Positions 8,567 to 17,509 of a DNA stretch of 64,000 nt are shown here, one piece after another (within the stretch, counting starts at the first letter, position 1; every line of letters starts with the position of its first letter). A program made the translations under genes and the position numbers. The notes under the pieces are model-generated. The model was not told the origin of the DNA, made no database searches, and saw only the letters and a program-made list of their open reading frames with translations. This DNA is from Njordibacter sp937773555 (GTDB lineage Bacteria > Pseudomonadota > Gammaproteobacteria > Pseudomonadales > Balneatricaceae), in NCBI RefSeq assembly GCF_047730085.1, contig NZ_CP159830.1:372001-436000 (forward strand), written 5' to 3'.

Positions 8567-9634
8567 ATGAATGATTTATTTGCTAACCCTGCAGGCTTAT
8601 GTGGTTTTGAGTTTGTTGAATTTGCTTCGCCAAAAGCAGGTGTTTTAGAGCCTATTTTTGAAATGATGGGGTTCAGTCATGTCGCTAACCACCGTTCTAA
8701 AATGGTAAGCCTCTATCGTCAGGGGGGCATCAACTTTATTATTAACAGTGAATCTAATAGTTTGGCGGCATTTTTTGCCGAAGAACATGGGCCTTCAGCG
8801 TGTGGTATGGCTTTTAGAGTAACCAATGCTAAAGCATCCTATGAGCATGCTTTGTCTTTAGGCGCACAGCCAATTGATATTCCCGTAGGGCCGATGGAGC
8901 TGCGCTTACCGGCGATTAAGGGCATTGGTGGCGCGCCAATATACTTGATCGATCGCTTTAAGGAAGGTGATTCAATTTACGACATCGATTTTGAGTTTAT
9001 TGAAGGAGTGGATCGTAATCCAAAAGGCTGTGGTTTTTTCGAAATTGATCACTTAACTCATAACGTATACCGCGGTCGTATGCAGCATTGGGGCGATTTC
9101 TACGAAAGGCTTTTTGGCTTTAGGGAGTTGCGGTATTTTGATATAAAAGGCGAATATACGGGCCTTACTTCTCGCGCCATGTCGGCACCGGATGGCAAGA
9201 TCCGCATCCCTTTAAATGAGGAAGCTGCCGGTGGCTCAGGTCAGATTGAAGAGTTTTTAATGGAATTTAATGGTGAAGGAATTCAACATATAGCCTTAAT
9301 TTGTGATGACCTTTTGGTCTGCTGGGACAGACTTAAAGCCAAGGGTGTGCCGTTTATGACTGCACCTAGGAACTCTTATTACGAAATGTTAGAGGGGCGT
9401 TTACCGGGCCATGGTGAACCTACACCAGAATTACAAACCCGGGGCATCCTGCTAGATGGCAGCACTGGCGATGGTGAGCCTAAGTTACTTCTACAAATAT
9501 TTTCACAAAAGGTTCTTGGGCCAGTGTTTTTTGAATTTATTCAACGTAAACAGGACGATGGCTTTGGTGAAGGTAACTTCCAAGCATTGTTTGAGTCTAT
9601 AGAACGTGAGCAGATGCACCACGGTGTAATCTAA
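8567..9634 (+). CDS. hppD: 4-hydroxyphenylpyruvate dioxygenase
   Basis: 355 residues from ATG 8567 (MNDLFANPAG), with GGAA 8 nt upstream; a TTG at 8555 is the alternative. The enzyme converts 4-hydroxyphenylpyruvate to homogentisate in tyrosine catabolism. It has two VOC domains: a degenerate N-terminal one (about 12-135) and the catalytic one (about 157-330). The iron ligands are His162 (IDHLTHNV), His241 (IQHIAL) and Glu323 (FFEFIQRK), one position off the H161/H240/E322 of Pseudomonas HPPD. The C-terminal GFGEGNFQALFESIE is the conserved gating helix. First gene of an hppD-VOC-fahA cluster. Confidence 0.97.
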   Translation: MNDLFANPAGLCGFEFVEFASPKAGVLEPIFEMMGFSHVANHRSKMVSLYRQGGINFIINSESNSLAAFFAEEHGPSACGMAFRVTNAKASYEHALSLGAQPIDIPVGPMELRLPAIKGIGGAPIYLIDRFKEGDSIYDIDFEFIEGVDRNPKGCGFFEIDHLTHNVYRGRMQHWGDFYERLFGFRELRYFDIKGEYTGLTSRAMSAPDGKIRIPLNEEAAGGSGQIEEFLMEFNGEGIQHIALICDDLLVCWDRLKAKGVPFMTAPRNSYYEMLEGRLPGHGEPTPELQTRGILLDGSTGDGEPKLLLQIFSQKVLGPVFFEFIQRKQDDGFGEGNFQALFESIEREQMHHGVI

Positions 9635-9678
9635 GCTCTTTTTTAGGGTCATGACCTTGCAGAAAAATGGAGTTTCAA

Positions 9679-10200
9679 ATGAAAGTAAAGCAGATCCATC
9701 ATGTGGCGTACCGGTGTAAGGACGCCAAGAAAACTGTCAAATGGTATGGCAAGTACCTGAATATGAATTTTATTTTAGCTATTGCAGAAAATGAAGTGCC
9801 ATCAACAAAAGAGCCAGATCCATACATGCATGTGTTCTTAGATGCAGGCCAGGGCAATGTATTGGCTTTTTTTGAATTACCTACGCAGCCCTGTATGCAG
9901 CTGGATCAAAACACACCTGCTTGGTGCCAACACCTAGCTTTAGAAGTAGAGACCATGGACGACCTTGTTAAAACCAAAGCTGCGCTAGAAGCAGATGGTA
10001 TCAATGTCGTTGGCCCCACTAACCACACTATTTTTCAATCTATTTACTTCTTTGATCCAAACGGCCATCGTTTAGAATTAGCACTAAATACAAGTACGCC
10101 CACAATGAATAAACGTCTGCATAAAGTGAAGTGGGATATGCTCAATGAATGGGCGGAAACAAAACAAGCTCCTAGCCATGCGCGCTGGATGCACCAATAA
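9679..10200 (+). CDS. VOC (glyoxalase/extradiol dioxygenase-like) protein
   Basis: 173 residues from ATG 9679 (MKVKQIHHVAYRC), with GGAG six nt upstream; ATG 9667 would add four residues. A single VOC module with a complete set of potential metal ligands: His8, Glu66 (FFELP), His85 (WCQHLAL) and Glu133 (GHRLELAL). Members include glyoxalase I, methylmalonyl-CoA epimerases and extradiol dioxygenases, so the reaction is not fixed by family. It lies 44 bp after hppD and 11 bp before fahA, where homogentisate dioxygenase would be expected. It may act on an aromatic or ring-cleavage intermediate, which is an inference from context only. Confidence 0.8.
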   Translation: MKVKQIHHVAYRCKDAKKTVKWYGKYLNMNFILAIAENEVPSTKEPDPYMHVFLDAGQGNVLAFFELPTQPCMQLDQNTPAWCQHLALEVETMDDLVKTKAALEADGINVVGPTNHTIFQSIYFFDPNGHRLELALNTSTPTMNKRLHKVKWDMLNEWAETKQAPSHARWMHQ

Positions 10201-10211
10201 AGGTTTTTTGT

Positions 10212-11486
10212 ATGCTTAATGCAACACATGATCCAAGTCTTATTAGTTGGTTAACCAGCGCTAACAATGCAGACACAGATTTCCCGATTCAAAATCTACC
10301 ATTTGGCGCATTTACCTCTGCCCAGAATAACCAACCACACGTTGGCGTAGCCATTGGCGACGACATTGTAGATCTTTATGTATTAGCAAAATCTGGGTTG
10401 TTAGATATAGACCCTAGCCTTTTTGATCAGGCAAATATAAACAAATTTATGGCTCAAGGGAGCGACATGTGGACAAGGTGCCGCCGAATTTTGTCACAGT
10501 TATTAAGCACCCAGAATTTAGTTTTGCAGCAAAAAGTGAGTTTGGCATTGGTGCCACAAAACACGGCAACCCTGTTGTTACCCATTAAGGTGGAGGGTTA
10601 TACGGACTTTTATGCATCCAAGGAGCATGCCACCAATGTAGGCACTATGTTCCGAGATCCAGAAAATGCATTAATGCCTAACTGGTTACACATTCCCATT
10701 GGTTACAATGGACGGGCCAGTACTGTGGTTGTGAGTGGTACTGATGTGCGTAGGCCTTTAGGTCAGTTAAAACTGGTTACAAATAACAAGCCTCATTTTG
10801 GCCCCACTCAAAAACTAGATATAGAGTTAGAAATGGGAGCCATAGTAGGTACTCCGAATGAGATGGGAACCCCACTCACTGTTGACCAAGCCCAAGCTAA
10901 CATTTTTGGATTTGTGTTGCTTAATGATTGGAGTGCCCGTGATGTGCAGGTTTGGGAATATCAGCCATTAGGACCGTTTCAGGCTAAAGCTTTTGCGACT
11001 ACAATTTCGCCTTGGGTTGTGACGCAAGAAGCGTTGCAGCCTTTTTGCGTTCATGGCCCAGAACAGCATCCTAAGCCCCTGGGTTACCTTGCCCAAACCC
11101 AGCCAGGCAATTACAATGTTGAATTACAGGTAGACATACAGACCCAAGTGTCGAGCCTATCTCAAACCATTAGCCAAACTAACTTTAGGGCTATGTATTG
11201 GTCTAGCGCTCAGCAGCTTACACACCATTCGAGTAGTGGTTGCGCTATGCAAACTGGAGATTTATTAGGTTCTGGAACGATCAGTGGTAGCGCCAAGAAT
11301 TCTCTTGGTAGCTTGCTTGAACTCACATGGAATGGACAAAATCCTCTACCCTTGGCGAATGGTGAGGAGCGCAGGTTTGTAGAAGATGGAGACACTTTAA
11401 CACTTCGAGGTCACTGCCAAGGCCAGGGTTATCGTATTGGCTTTGGTTCGGCAGTGGGTAAAATATTACCAGCCCACAGGTTATAA
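10212..11486 (+). CDS. fahA: Fumarylacetoacetase
   Basis: 424 residues, the usual length for FAH (about 420). It hydrolyses fumarylacetoacetate to fumarate and acetoacetate, the last step of tyrosine degradation. An SH3-like N-terminal domain (about 1-120) is followed by the FAH catalytic fold. The key segment YTDFYASKEHATNVGTMFR contains Asp132 (metal) and His139 (catalytic base), six positions from mouse D126/H133. PNWLHIPIGYNGRAS and LNDWSARDVQVWEYQPLGPF are also conserved. It closes the hppD-VOC-fahA cluster. No homogentisate dioxygenase or maleylacetoacetate isomerase gene is nearby. Confidence 0.96.
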   Translation: MLNATHDPSLISWLTSANNADTDFPIQNLPFGAFTSAQNNQPHVGVAIGDDIVDLYVLAKSGLLDIDPSLFDQANINKFMAQGSDMWTRCRRILSQLLSTQNLVLQQKVSLALVPQNTATLLLPIKVEGYTDFYASKEHATNVGTMFRDPENALMPNWLHIPIGYNGRASTVVVSGTDVRRPLGQLKLVTNNKPHFGPTQKLDIELEMGAIVGTPNEMGTPLTVDQAQANIFGFVLLNDWSARDVQVWEYQPLGPFQAKAFATTISPWVVTQEALQPFCVHGPEQHPKPLGYLAQTQPGNYNVELQVDIQTQVSSLSQTISQTNFRAMYWSSAQQLTHHSSSGCAMQTGDLLGSGTISGSAKNSLGSLLELTWNGQNPLPLANGEERRFVEDGDTLTLRGHCQGQGYRIGFGSAVGKILPAHRL

Positions 11487-11487
11487 G

Positions 11488-11871
11488 TTAAAGCCAATCA
11501 ATGGTGCTTTCTCCCTGGGCATCAATGCTTAACCATTGGTCTGGGGCGTCACCTTCTTGCCAGCTAGACACCACACAGCGCACAGTGGATTGGAAGTGCT
11601 CAAAGGCTTCTTGGGCGCAAGCCTTGTCATTAGCCCAGGGCGTATTTTTAGTGTTAAACCAAACACTACTAAAGTTGCTTTGAACTTTGTTCAGTACAAT
11701 TATTTCAAATTCTGCTTGTTGGTTGTTAGCGTCAGCAAAGGTGGCCCAATAAGCTTGACGTTTAGCATTAGAGCTTTGTACGTCTAACCTAGATGTGCAG
11801 ATTTCTAGCCATAGTTTTATAGCTTCTGGGCTTGCAGATTTGATATAAATTTCAATATCGGTTTGCATCAT
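11488..11871 (-). CDS. Conserved hypothetical protein downstream of dapE
   Basis: 127 residues, soluble, no signal peptide, rich in Trp, Gln and Ala (SSWQEGDAPDQWLSIDAQGESTIDWL at the C-terminus). I do not recognise the family. It begins 2 bp after the dapE stop on the same strand, so it is co-transcribed with dapD and dapE. It ends convergent with fahA, 1 bp apart. Confidence 0.6.
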   Translation of the reverse strand: MMQTDIEIYIKSASPEAIKLWLEICTSRLDVQSSNAKRQAYWATFADANNQQAEFEIIVLNKVQSNFSSVWFNTKNTPWANDKACAQEAFEHFQSTVRCVVSSWQEGDAPDQWLSIDAQGESTIDWL

Positions 11872-11873
11872 GG

Positions 11874-13028
11874 TTACAACTCCTGCACCATCAAGCGGGT
11901 AAGCACGCCAAGGTATACCTTTGTTAGCTGCTCTAAATCAGTCACTTTGACACATTCGTTTAGTTTGTGAATCGTACCGTTACAAGGCCCTAGCTCAACC
12001 ACTTGGGCTCCAGTGGGTGCTATAAACCTGCCGTCAGAAGTTCCTCCAGCTGTAGACAGTTCAGCGTCTGTGCCAGTGGTTGCTTTAATAGCATCACGAC
12101 AGGCGTCTACCAAAGCGCCCGAATCGGTTAAAAAGGGCAGGCCGTTATAGGTCCATACAATATCATAATCTACCTTATGATTATCCAAAATGGTTTCCAA
12201 CTTAGCTGTCAAATCGTCTGCAGTAAGCTCGGTTGAGTAACGAAAATTACACATCACCTCCACATGACCAGGCACAACATTAGATGCACCAGTACCACCG
12301 TTAATATTGGCAATTTGAAAGCTGGTGGGTGGGAAAAACTCATTACCATCATCCCACTTAGTTGATGCTAGCTCAGCTAATGCAGGTGCAACCTTATGGA
12401 TAGGGTTGTCTACCAAATGTGGGTAGGCAACATGGCCTTGAATACCTTTGGCAGTAATTGCAGCGGTTAAAGAACCACGGCGACCATTTTTAATAACATC
12501 GCCCAAGGTGCTGGTAGAGGAAGGTTCACCGACAATACACCAATCTATTTTTTCGTTGCGGGCTTCCAGGGTGTCAATCACCCGGGTGGTGCCATCTACA
12601 AAAGGGCCCTCTTCGTCACTGGTGATGAGTAAGGCCAAGCTACCCACATGGTCCGGGTGTAAGCTAATAAACTCTTCAAGAGCAACCACCCACGACGCTA
12701 GACTGCCTTTCATGTCTGCAGCGCCTCGCCCGTAAAGAAACCCATCTTTGAGTGTGGGCTCAAAAGGTGGAGTGTGCCACTGATCCACTGGCCCACTTGG
12801 CACTACGTCCGTATGGCCGGCAAAGGCCAAAAGGGGCTTTTTTGTGCCGCGGCGGGCCCAAAAGTTATCCACAGCGCCAAAGCGCATGCGCTCAATAGTA
12901 AAGCCGATGGCTTCAAGGCGAGCGATCATTAATTCTTGGCAGCCTTTATCCTCTGGAGTGACAGAGGCGCGGCTCATAAGTTGCTGGGCTAAAGTTATAG
13001 TGGGTGACAGTGGCATCAGTTGATTCAT
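11874..13028 (-). CDS. dapE: Succinyl-diaminopimelate desuccinylase
   Basis: 384 residues, M20 metallopeptidase family. It hydrolyses N-succinyl-LL-diaminopimelate to LL-diaminopimelate in lysine and peptidoglycan precursor synthesis. Zinc ligands and catalytic residues are visible: His72 (AGHTDVVPSG), Asp105 (GAADMKGS), Glu139/Glu140 (SDEEGP). A dimerisation lid domain fills about 180-300 and the GTIHKLNE motif near the C-terminus supplies the last histidine. It lies 1 bp downstream of dapD, a usual pairing in pseudomonad-like genomes. Confidence 0.96.
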   Translation of the reverse strand: MNQLMPLSPTITLAQQLMSRASVTPEDKGCQELMIARLEAIGFTIERMRFGAVDNFWARRGTKKPLLAFAGHTDVVPSGPVDQWHTPPFEPTLKDGFLYGRGAADMKGSLASWVVALEEFISLHPDHVGSLALLITSDEEGPFVDGTTRVIDTLEARNEKIDWCIVGEPSSTSTLGDVIKNGRRGSLTAAITAKGIQGHVAYPHLVDNPIHKVAPALAELASTKWDDGNEFFPPTSFQIANINGGTGASNVVPGHVEVMCNFRYSTELTADDLTAKLETILDNHKVDYDIVWTYNGLPFLTDSGALVDACRDAIKATTGTDAELSTAGGTSDGRFIAPTGAQVVELGPCNGTIHKLNECVKVTDLEQLTKVYLGVLTRLMVQEL

Positions 13029-13029
13029 C

Positions 13030-14067
13030 TTAGTTATTGCTATGTAAGTCAGCGTTAAGTTCTACAGCAGTACCGTTTGGCTTTACTTCAATGCGTCCAT
13101 TGAGCGAATTGCGACGGAACAACAAGTCTGGCTTACCCGCTAGGCTTGCCGCCTTAACTGTATCTACTAATTCATTGCTGCTATCGAGTAAAGCCACTTT
13201 TGAACCCCCGGTAATGTATAAGCCAGCTTCAATAATACAGCGGTCACCTATGGGAATCCCCATGCCAGCGTTAGCACCAATAAGGCTATCTTTACCTACT
13301 GAGTTGACAATTTTCCCACCACCAGAGAGCGTACCCATGGTGGAACAACCGCCCCCTAAATCACTATTATGGCCTACAGTAACACCCGCTGAGATGCGGC
13401 CTTCAATCATGCCGTGGCCCAAGGTTCCTGCATTAAAGTTAATAAACCCTTCATGCATTACAGTGGTACCTTCGGCCACATGGGCGCCTAAGCGTACACG
13501 GGACGCATCACCAATGCGAATACCTTTTGGTACGGCGTAATCGGCCATGCGTGGGAACTTGTCTACGGCATTAACGTGCAACCACTCACCCCGTAAACGA
13601 GCATCCATCTGGCGTTGAGTTAAGTCGTCAATGGCAATTGCGCCTTCATTGGTCCAGGCCACGTTAGGTAATAGGCCAAAAATACCGTTAAGATCCATGG
13701 AGTTAGGTTGCTTAAGCCCATTAGAGAGTAGTTGAAGCTTAAGGTACACCTCAGGCGTACTCTGCGGGCCAGTATCGGTCTCTAGTAATGTGATCACCAT
13801 TGGCTGGCCTTTATCGGCAGCCTGGGTTAACCACTTAGCTTGGTCTGTTTCACCAGCAATGGTACACGCTTCGGCTAGCTGATTGGTCTGTTCGGCATCC
13901 ACTTTCACAGTGTGATTGCCAGTCGTTAAATGGCTGCCTAAAACGCTGGCAACGGCAGAAATTAAGTTCGTACCAGGGTTTAATACTGGTTGTGGGTAAA
14001 AAACCTCTAGCCAATCTCCTTGGCTAGATTGGCTGCCAATACCAAAGGCAAAACTAAAGTGGTTCAT
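13030..14067 (-). CDS. dapD: Tetrahydrodipicolinate N-succinyltransferase (long form)
   Basis: 345 residues from ATG 14067 (MNHFSFAFGIGSQ); the upstream TTG at 14079 is part of the TTGGAGAG ribosome binding region. This is the Pseudomonas-type long DapD (about 344) rather than the 274-residue enteric form. It transfers succinyl from succinyl-CoA to tetrahydrodipicolinate. The second half is a left-handed beta-helix: GIRIGDASRVRLGAHVAEGTTVMHEGFINFNAGTLG, then GRISAGVTVGHNSDLGGG. It is the first gene before dapE and follows an ArsC-like gene, the order seen in Pseudomonas. Confidence 0.95.
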   Translation of the reverse strand: MNHFSFAFGIGSQSSQGDWLEVFYPQPVLNPGTNLISAVASVLGSHLTTGNHTVKVDAEQTNQLAEACTIAGETDQAKWLTQAADKGQPMVITLLETDTGPQSTPEVYLKLQLLSNGLKQPNSMDLNGIFGLLPNVAWTNEGAIAIDDLTQRQMDARLRGEWLHVNAVDKFPRMADYAVPKGIRIGDASRVRLGAHVAEGTTVMHEGFINFNAGTLGHGMIEGRISAGVTVGHNSDLGGGCSTMGTLSGGGKIVNSVGKDSLIGANAGMGIPIGDRCIIEAGLYITGGSKVALLDSSNELVDTVKAASLAGKPDLLFRRNSLNGRIEVKPNGTAVELNADLHSNN

Positions 14068-14096
14068 GGAACTCTCCAATAAATAGTGTGTAAAAC

Positions 14097-14483
14097 TTAC
14101 TGTTTAAAAATAGTAGCGTATTGTTGGGGTTTGAAACCCACAAAGGCCTGAATTTGGGCATCACTTTGTTCACTGTGCATTAAAAGCAGAGGTCGTTTTA
14201 TCATGCTAGGGTTGTCACAAAGCAGCTCAAATACAGTTGCCTCGTTGACGTTGCTCTGCTGTGTTGCTGGCAATTTACGCCATGTGGTGCCGCGCTTATT
14301 GAGCAATACTTCCCAGCCCACTTTTGACGCCCAGTCTTCGAGCTCTGCAACTGTGACGGGGTGTTTCTTATAGTCTCGGAAACTGAATTCGATACCTGCG
14401 TCGGTGAGCCACTTTTTAGCTTTTTTAATGGTGTCGCAATTATTAATGCCGTGCATTTGTACTTGAGTCAAAGTGGTTTCCAA
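14097..14483 (-). CDS. ArsC/Spx-family protein (YffB-like)
   Basis: 128 residues. It has the thioredoxin-like start MHGINNCDTIKKAKKWLTDAGIEFSFRDYKKHP with one active-site Cys in NNCDT, the pattern of YffB-type ArsC-family reductases. The C-terminal part includes TWRKLP and SMIKRPLL, typical of the family. YffB-like proteins are thought to be glutathione-dependent thiol reductases, with no proven arsenate role. The location immediately upstream of dapD is a common pseudomonad arrangement. Confidence 0.88.
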   Translation of the reverse strand: METTLTQVQMHGINNCDTIKKAKKWLTDAGIEFSFRDYKKHPVTVAELEDWASKVGWEVLLNKRGTTWRKLPATQQSNVNEATVFELLCDNPSMIKRPLLLMHSEQSDAQIQAFVGFKPQQYATIFKQ

Positions 14484-14834
14484 AAAAATATAGGAGAGCT
14501 GCAGGTGGCCCTAAAAATCAAGACGAAATAATACCAGAAATGAGGCTGGATTGGCTATTTAGGATTAGACACTAATAGCCTATGGGCGGCCCTGGGGGTT
14601 AAAATATTGCTCTTAGCCCCACAACACTTGGTAAATTTATTAAAGGCATCAAGCAAGGTTTAAGGACACTCATCAGCTGCGTTGCTAAAAAGGTAAAATT
14701 CAGCGCAACAAACTGTCAATTATCGTAACACTATAGGCTATCTTTAAACTGCAGATTTAATAGTTGAGGCCTGAATCAAGAATCGCTATAGCCTCAACTG
14801 TTATTTTTATTTTAGAAGCTTTGCTTTATTCGCC
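14484..14834. other. Intergenic stretch between glnD and the dapD operon
   Basis: About 350 bp with no credible gene. It holds the promoter side of the yffB-dapD-dapE operon and a 9-bp stem inverted repeat near 14762-14799 close to the end of glnD. Confidence 0.5.
14762..14799 (+). terminator. Inverted repeat, possible terminator
   Basis: AGTTGAGGC and GCCTCAACT form a perfect 9-bp stem around a 20-nt loop, followed on the plus strand by a T-rich tract (GTTATTTTTATTTT). No plus-strand gene precedes it directly. It lies 36 bp past the glnD stop on the other strand, where it lacks a T-run, so its role is uncertain. Confidence 0.4.
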
Positions 14835-17507
14835 TTATTTATCCATGGCTCTACAAACGTCGTGTTCGAGAGTTTTTAACAGCTGTTCGTCAACAATGCG
14901 CTCGCCATTAGCCAGAGTAATAAAAAACACGTCTTCTACTTGCCCGCCGATGGATTGGATTTTAGCTTTTTGAATGCTGATACCCAAGCGCATGAACACT
15001 AGACCTACTTGAGCCAATAACCCTGGCCTATCTGCGCTGGACAACTCCAGTCGCGTCCAGCTGCGGCCCTTCGGGTTGCTTAAACTAACAGAAGCAGATT
15101 GATTGAAGAGTTTATGAATTCTAGGTTGTCGTTGCTGCACGATATAAGCAAACTGGGCGGGGTATTGCAGTGCTTGGGTGAGGCGCTGCTTCAGTTGTTC
15201 CAGTAACGCAGGAGTTTGATTAATAGTGTTGCCACTGTTATCCAGCACCACAAAGGTGTCCATACTATAACCGTCTTCGGTAGTGATGATGCGTGCATCT
15301 TGAATGTCTAGGTGAAGTTGTCCAAGAATGGCACACAAAGCAGCAAATAAGTTGGCTTTGTCTTGGGTGTAAACGAATACTTGCGTGCCTCCTTCAAAGG
15401 CGCTGAATGACGTTTCACTAATGGCTACTAAAGGCCCATCAACTTGATGGTTTAAAATAGTGCGGGTATGCCACGCGATGGTTTTGGCGTTTTCTCTAAT
15501 AAAGTAATCATCACCCAAATTCTTCCATAAGCGCATTACAGAGGCAGGATTAAATCGTTGTTCTTGCAACAATTTACGCGCATCGGTTTGGCTTTGTTCT
15601 ATCAGTGCACGATGATCTACGGGCACGTCTAAACCCAAGCGAAGAACACGATTGGTAGCGGTGTAAAGTTGGCGTAAAAGTGATGCTCGCCAGTTGTTCC
15701 AAAGTGCTGGGTTGGTAGCGTTGATGTCACACACAGTGAGCACATAAAGGTAATTTAAGTGCAGCTCGTCACCCATTTTTGTAGCAAATTCATGAATGAT
15801 ATCTGGGTTACCAATGTCACGTTTTTGCGCTGTCATAGACATGAGTAAGTGATTACGTACTAACCAGCTAACCAGCTCTGTGTCCCACTCTCCTAGTTGA
15901 TGCTGTTTACAAAAATGCCGAACTTCTTCTGCTCCAACAACAGAATGGTCACGGCCGCTGCCTTTGCCGATGTCGTGGTAAAGTCCGGCAATGTATAAAA
16001 GTTCAATCTTGGGTAGTTCATGTACTAGGCGACCCGCTACTGGAAAACGCTCTTGCTCTTTTGGCAGCAACAGTTCACGCATTTTTTTCACCACCTTCAT
16101 GGTGTGGGCATCAACGGTATAAATGTGATAAAGGTCATGCTGCATTCGACCTACAATCTTGCTGAAACTAGGCAGGTAATCCCCTAGTACCCCTTGGCGC
16201 TGCATTTCTAGTAAAGTGTGAGACATGCGATGGGGCGAACGAAGTAACTCCATAAAGAGGCTGTTAACGCGTATATCTCGGCGATACTTGTCATCAATAA
16301 GGTGGCGGTGGGCTTGAATTAATCGCTTACACTCCGCCCCAATGGCAGTGCATTGAGGATGTTGAGCTAAAATAACAAAGGCTTCCATAATGGCAAATGG
16401 TTGGCGTAAAAATACGCTTGGATAACAGGCCTGCAAAAGGCCATTACGTAGCTCAAAGCGTCGACTGATCGATACTACGGTGTCTTGATCATGCGCATGC
16501 AGGATTGCTTGATCAAACAACTGAAGTAACGTTTGATTAAGCTCTGCTAAGTGCATTGCCGTGCGGTAATAACGGTGCATAAACTGCTCAACAGCTAATG
16601 CGTCATCATTATCTTCATAGCCAAAAAAAGCAGCCAAGGTGCGTTGATGGTCAAACAGCAAGCGGTCTTCTGGTCGCTTGGATATTAGGTGTAGAGCATA
16701 GCGAATAGTCCAAAGGTAATTAGTCCCCTCTTTGAGAGAGTCTAGCTCACCTTGGTTGAGGTAACTGTGCCCAGAAAGTTGAGCCATATAGCGCAGACCA
16801 AAATGACGCTTGCCTATCCAGCCAATGGTTTGAATATCACGCAACCCCCCAGAGGAATTTTTGATGTTGGGTTCGAGATTGTATTCAGTGTCGTTAGTAC
16901 GCAGATGTCTTTGCTGCTGGGTTTTAATGCGAGCCTTATAAAAAGACTCATCGCTCCAAGCGTTCTCAGAAATAACCCAATCAAATACTTTTTTGCGTAA
17001 TCCAGCTTTACCTATAATAGTGTGAGATTCTAAAAGGCTGGTTGCGATAGTGATGTCATCTTTAGCTTGGGTGTAACAATCATCTAAGGTACGCACACTA
17101 GAACCAATTTGTAGGCCTAAATCCCAGATAAAAGTGATAAATTCTTGGGTGCAGCTGTGCCAGAGTGATTCTTCAACATCGTTACCAATTAGAATCAGTA
17201 AATCGATGTCTGACTGTGGGTGTAATTCACCTCGGCCATAACCACCCACAGCTACCAGAGCTGCTTCATCCGGCCACAAATACTGCTGCCATGCTAGGCA
17301 AAGCACCTGGTCCACAAGCCAAGCCCGAGCATGGATCAGCTCGTAAATACGAGTTTCTTTATGTTCATTAAAAATGTCATCAAGCTGGCTTTGGCCTGCA
17401 TTTAAAGCAGCTTTTAATACGTGGGCTGCAGGCTGGCTAATCAGTTGCTGTTGCAGCTGTTCATGATCAATGAGTTGGTCGCGCAGTCGCTTACTAACCA
17501 AGGACAC
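14835..17507 (-). CDS. glnD: Bifunctional uridylyltransferase/uridylyl-removing enzyme GlnD
   Basis: 890 residues, the normal GlnD length. It senses glutamine and attaches or removes UMP on PII proteins, setting nitrogen regulation. Domain order: nucleotidyltransferase (GGYGRGELHPQSDIDLLI, about 85-105, with the catalytic GxxxRGEL and DxD), a GlnD linker region, an HD hydrolase domain (AGLYHDIGKGSGRDHS, about 500) and two C-terminal ACT domains (about 700-770 and 815-885, ELSSADRPGLLAQVGLVF). It starts 2 bp after the map stop on the same strand, so map-glnD form an operon, as in other gammaproteobacteria. Confidence 0.97.
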   Translation of the reverse strand: MSLVSKRLRDQLIDHEQLQQQLISQPAAHVLKAALNAGQSQLDDIFNEHKETRIYELIHARAWLVDQVLCLAWQQYLWPDEAALVAVGGYGRGELHPQSDIDLLILIGNDVEESLWHSCTQEFITFIWDLGLQIGSSVRTLDDCYTQAKDDITIATSLLESHTIIGKAGLRKKVFDWVISENAWSDESFYKARIKTQQQRHLRTNDTEYNLEPNIKNSSGGLRDIQTIGWIGKRHFGLRYMAQLSGHSYLNQGELDSLKEGTNYLWTIRYALHLISKRPEDRLLFDHQRTLAAFFGYEDNDDALAVEQFMHRYYRTAMHLAELNQTLLQLFDQAILHAHDQDTVVSISRRFELRNGLLQACYPSVFLRQPFAIMEAFVILAQHPQCTAIGAECKRLIQAHRHLIDDKYRRDIRVNSLFMELLRSPHRMSHTLLEMQRQGVLGDYLPSFSKIVGRMQHDLYHIYTVDAHTMKVVKKMRELLLPKEQERFPVAGRLVHELPKIELLYIAGLYHDIGKGSGRDHSVVGAEEVRHFCKQHQLGEWDTELVSWLVRNHLLMSMTAQKRDIGNPDIIHEFATKMGDELHLNYLYVLTVCDINATNPALWNNWRASLLRQLYTATNRVLRLGLDVPVDHRALIEQSQTDARKLLQEQRFNPASVMRLWKNLGDDYFIRENAKTIAWHTRTILNHQVDGPLVAISETSFSAFEGGTQVFVYTQDKANLFAALCAILGQLHLDIQDARIITTEDGYSMDTFVVLDNSGNTINQTPALLEQLKQRLTQALQYPAQFAYIVQQRQPRIHKLFNQSASVSLSNPKGRSWTRLELSSADRPGLLAQVGLVFMRLGISIQKAKIQSIGGQVEDVFFITLANGERIVDEQLLKTLEHDVCRAMDK

Positions 17508-17509
17508 TA

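Noticed and set aside
13037..13540. Plus-strand open frame over dapD
   Set aside because: Shadow of the dapD beta-helix frame on the other strand; low-complexity Pro/Ser-rich translation.
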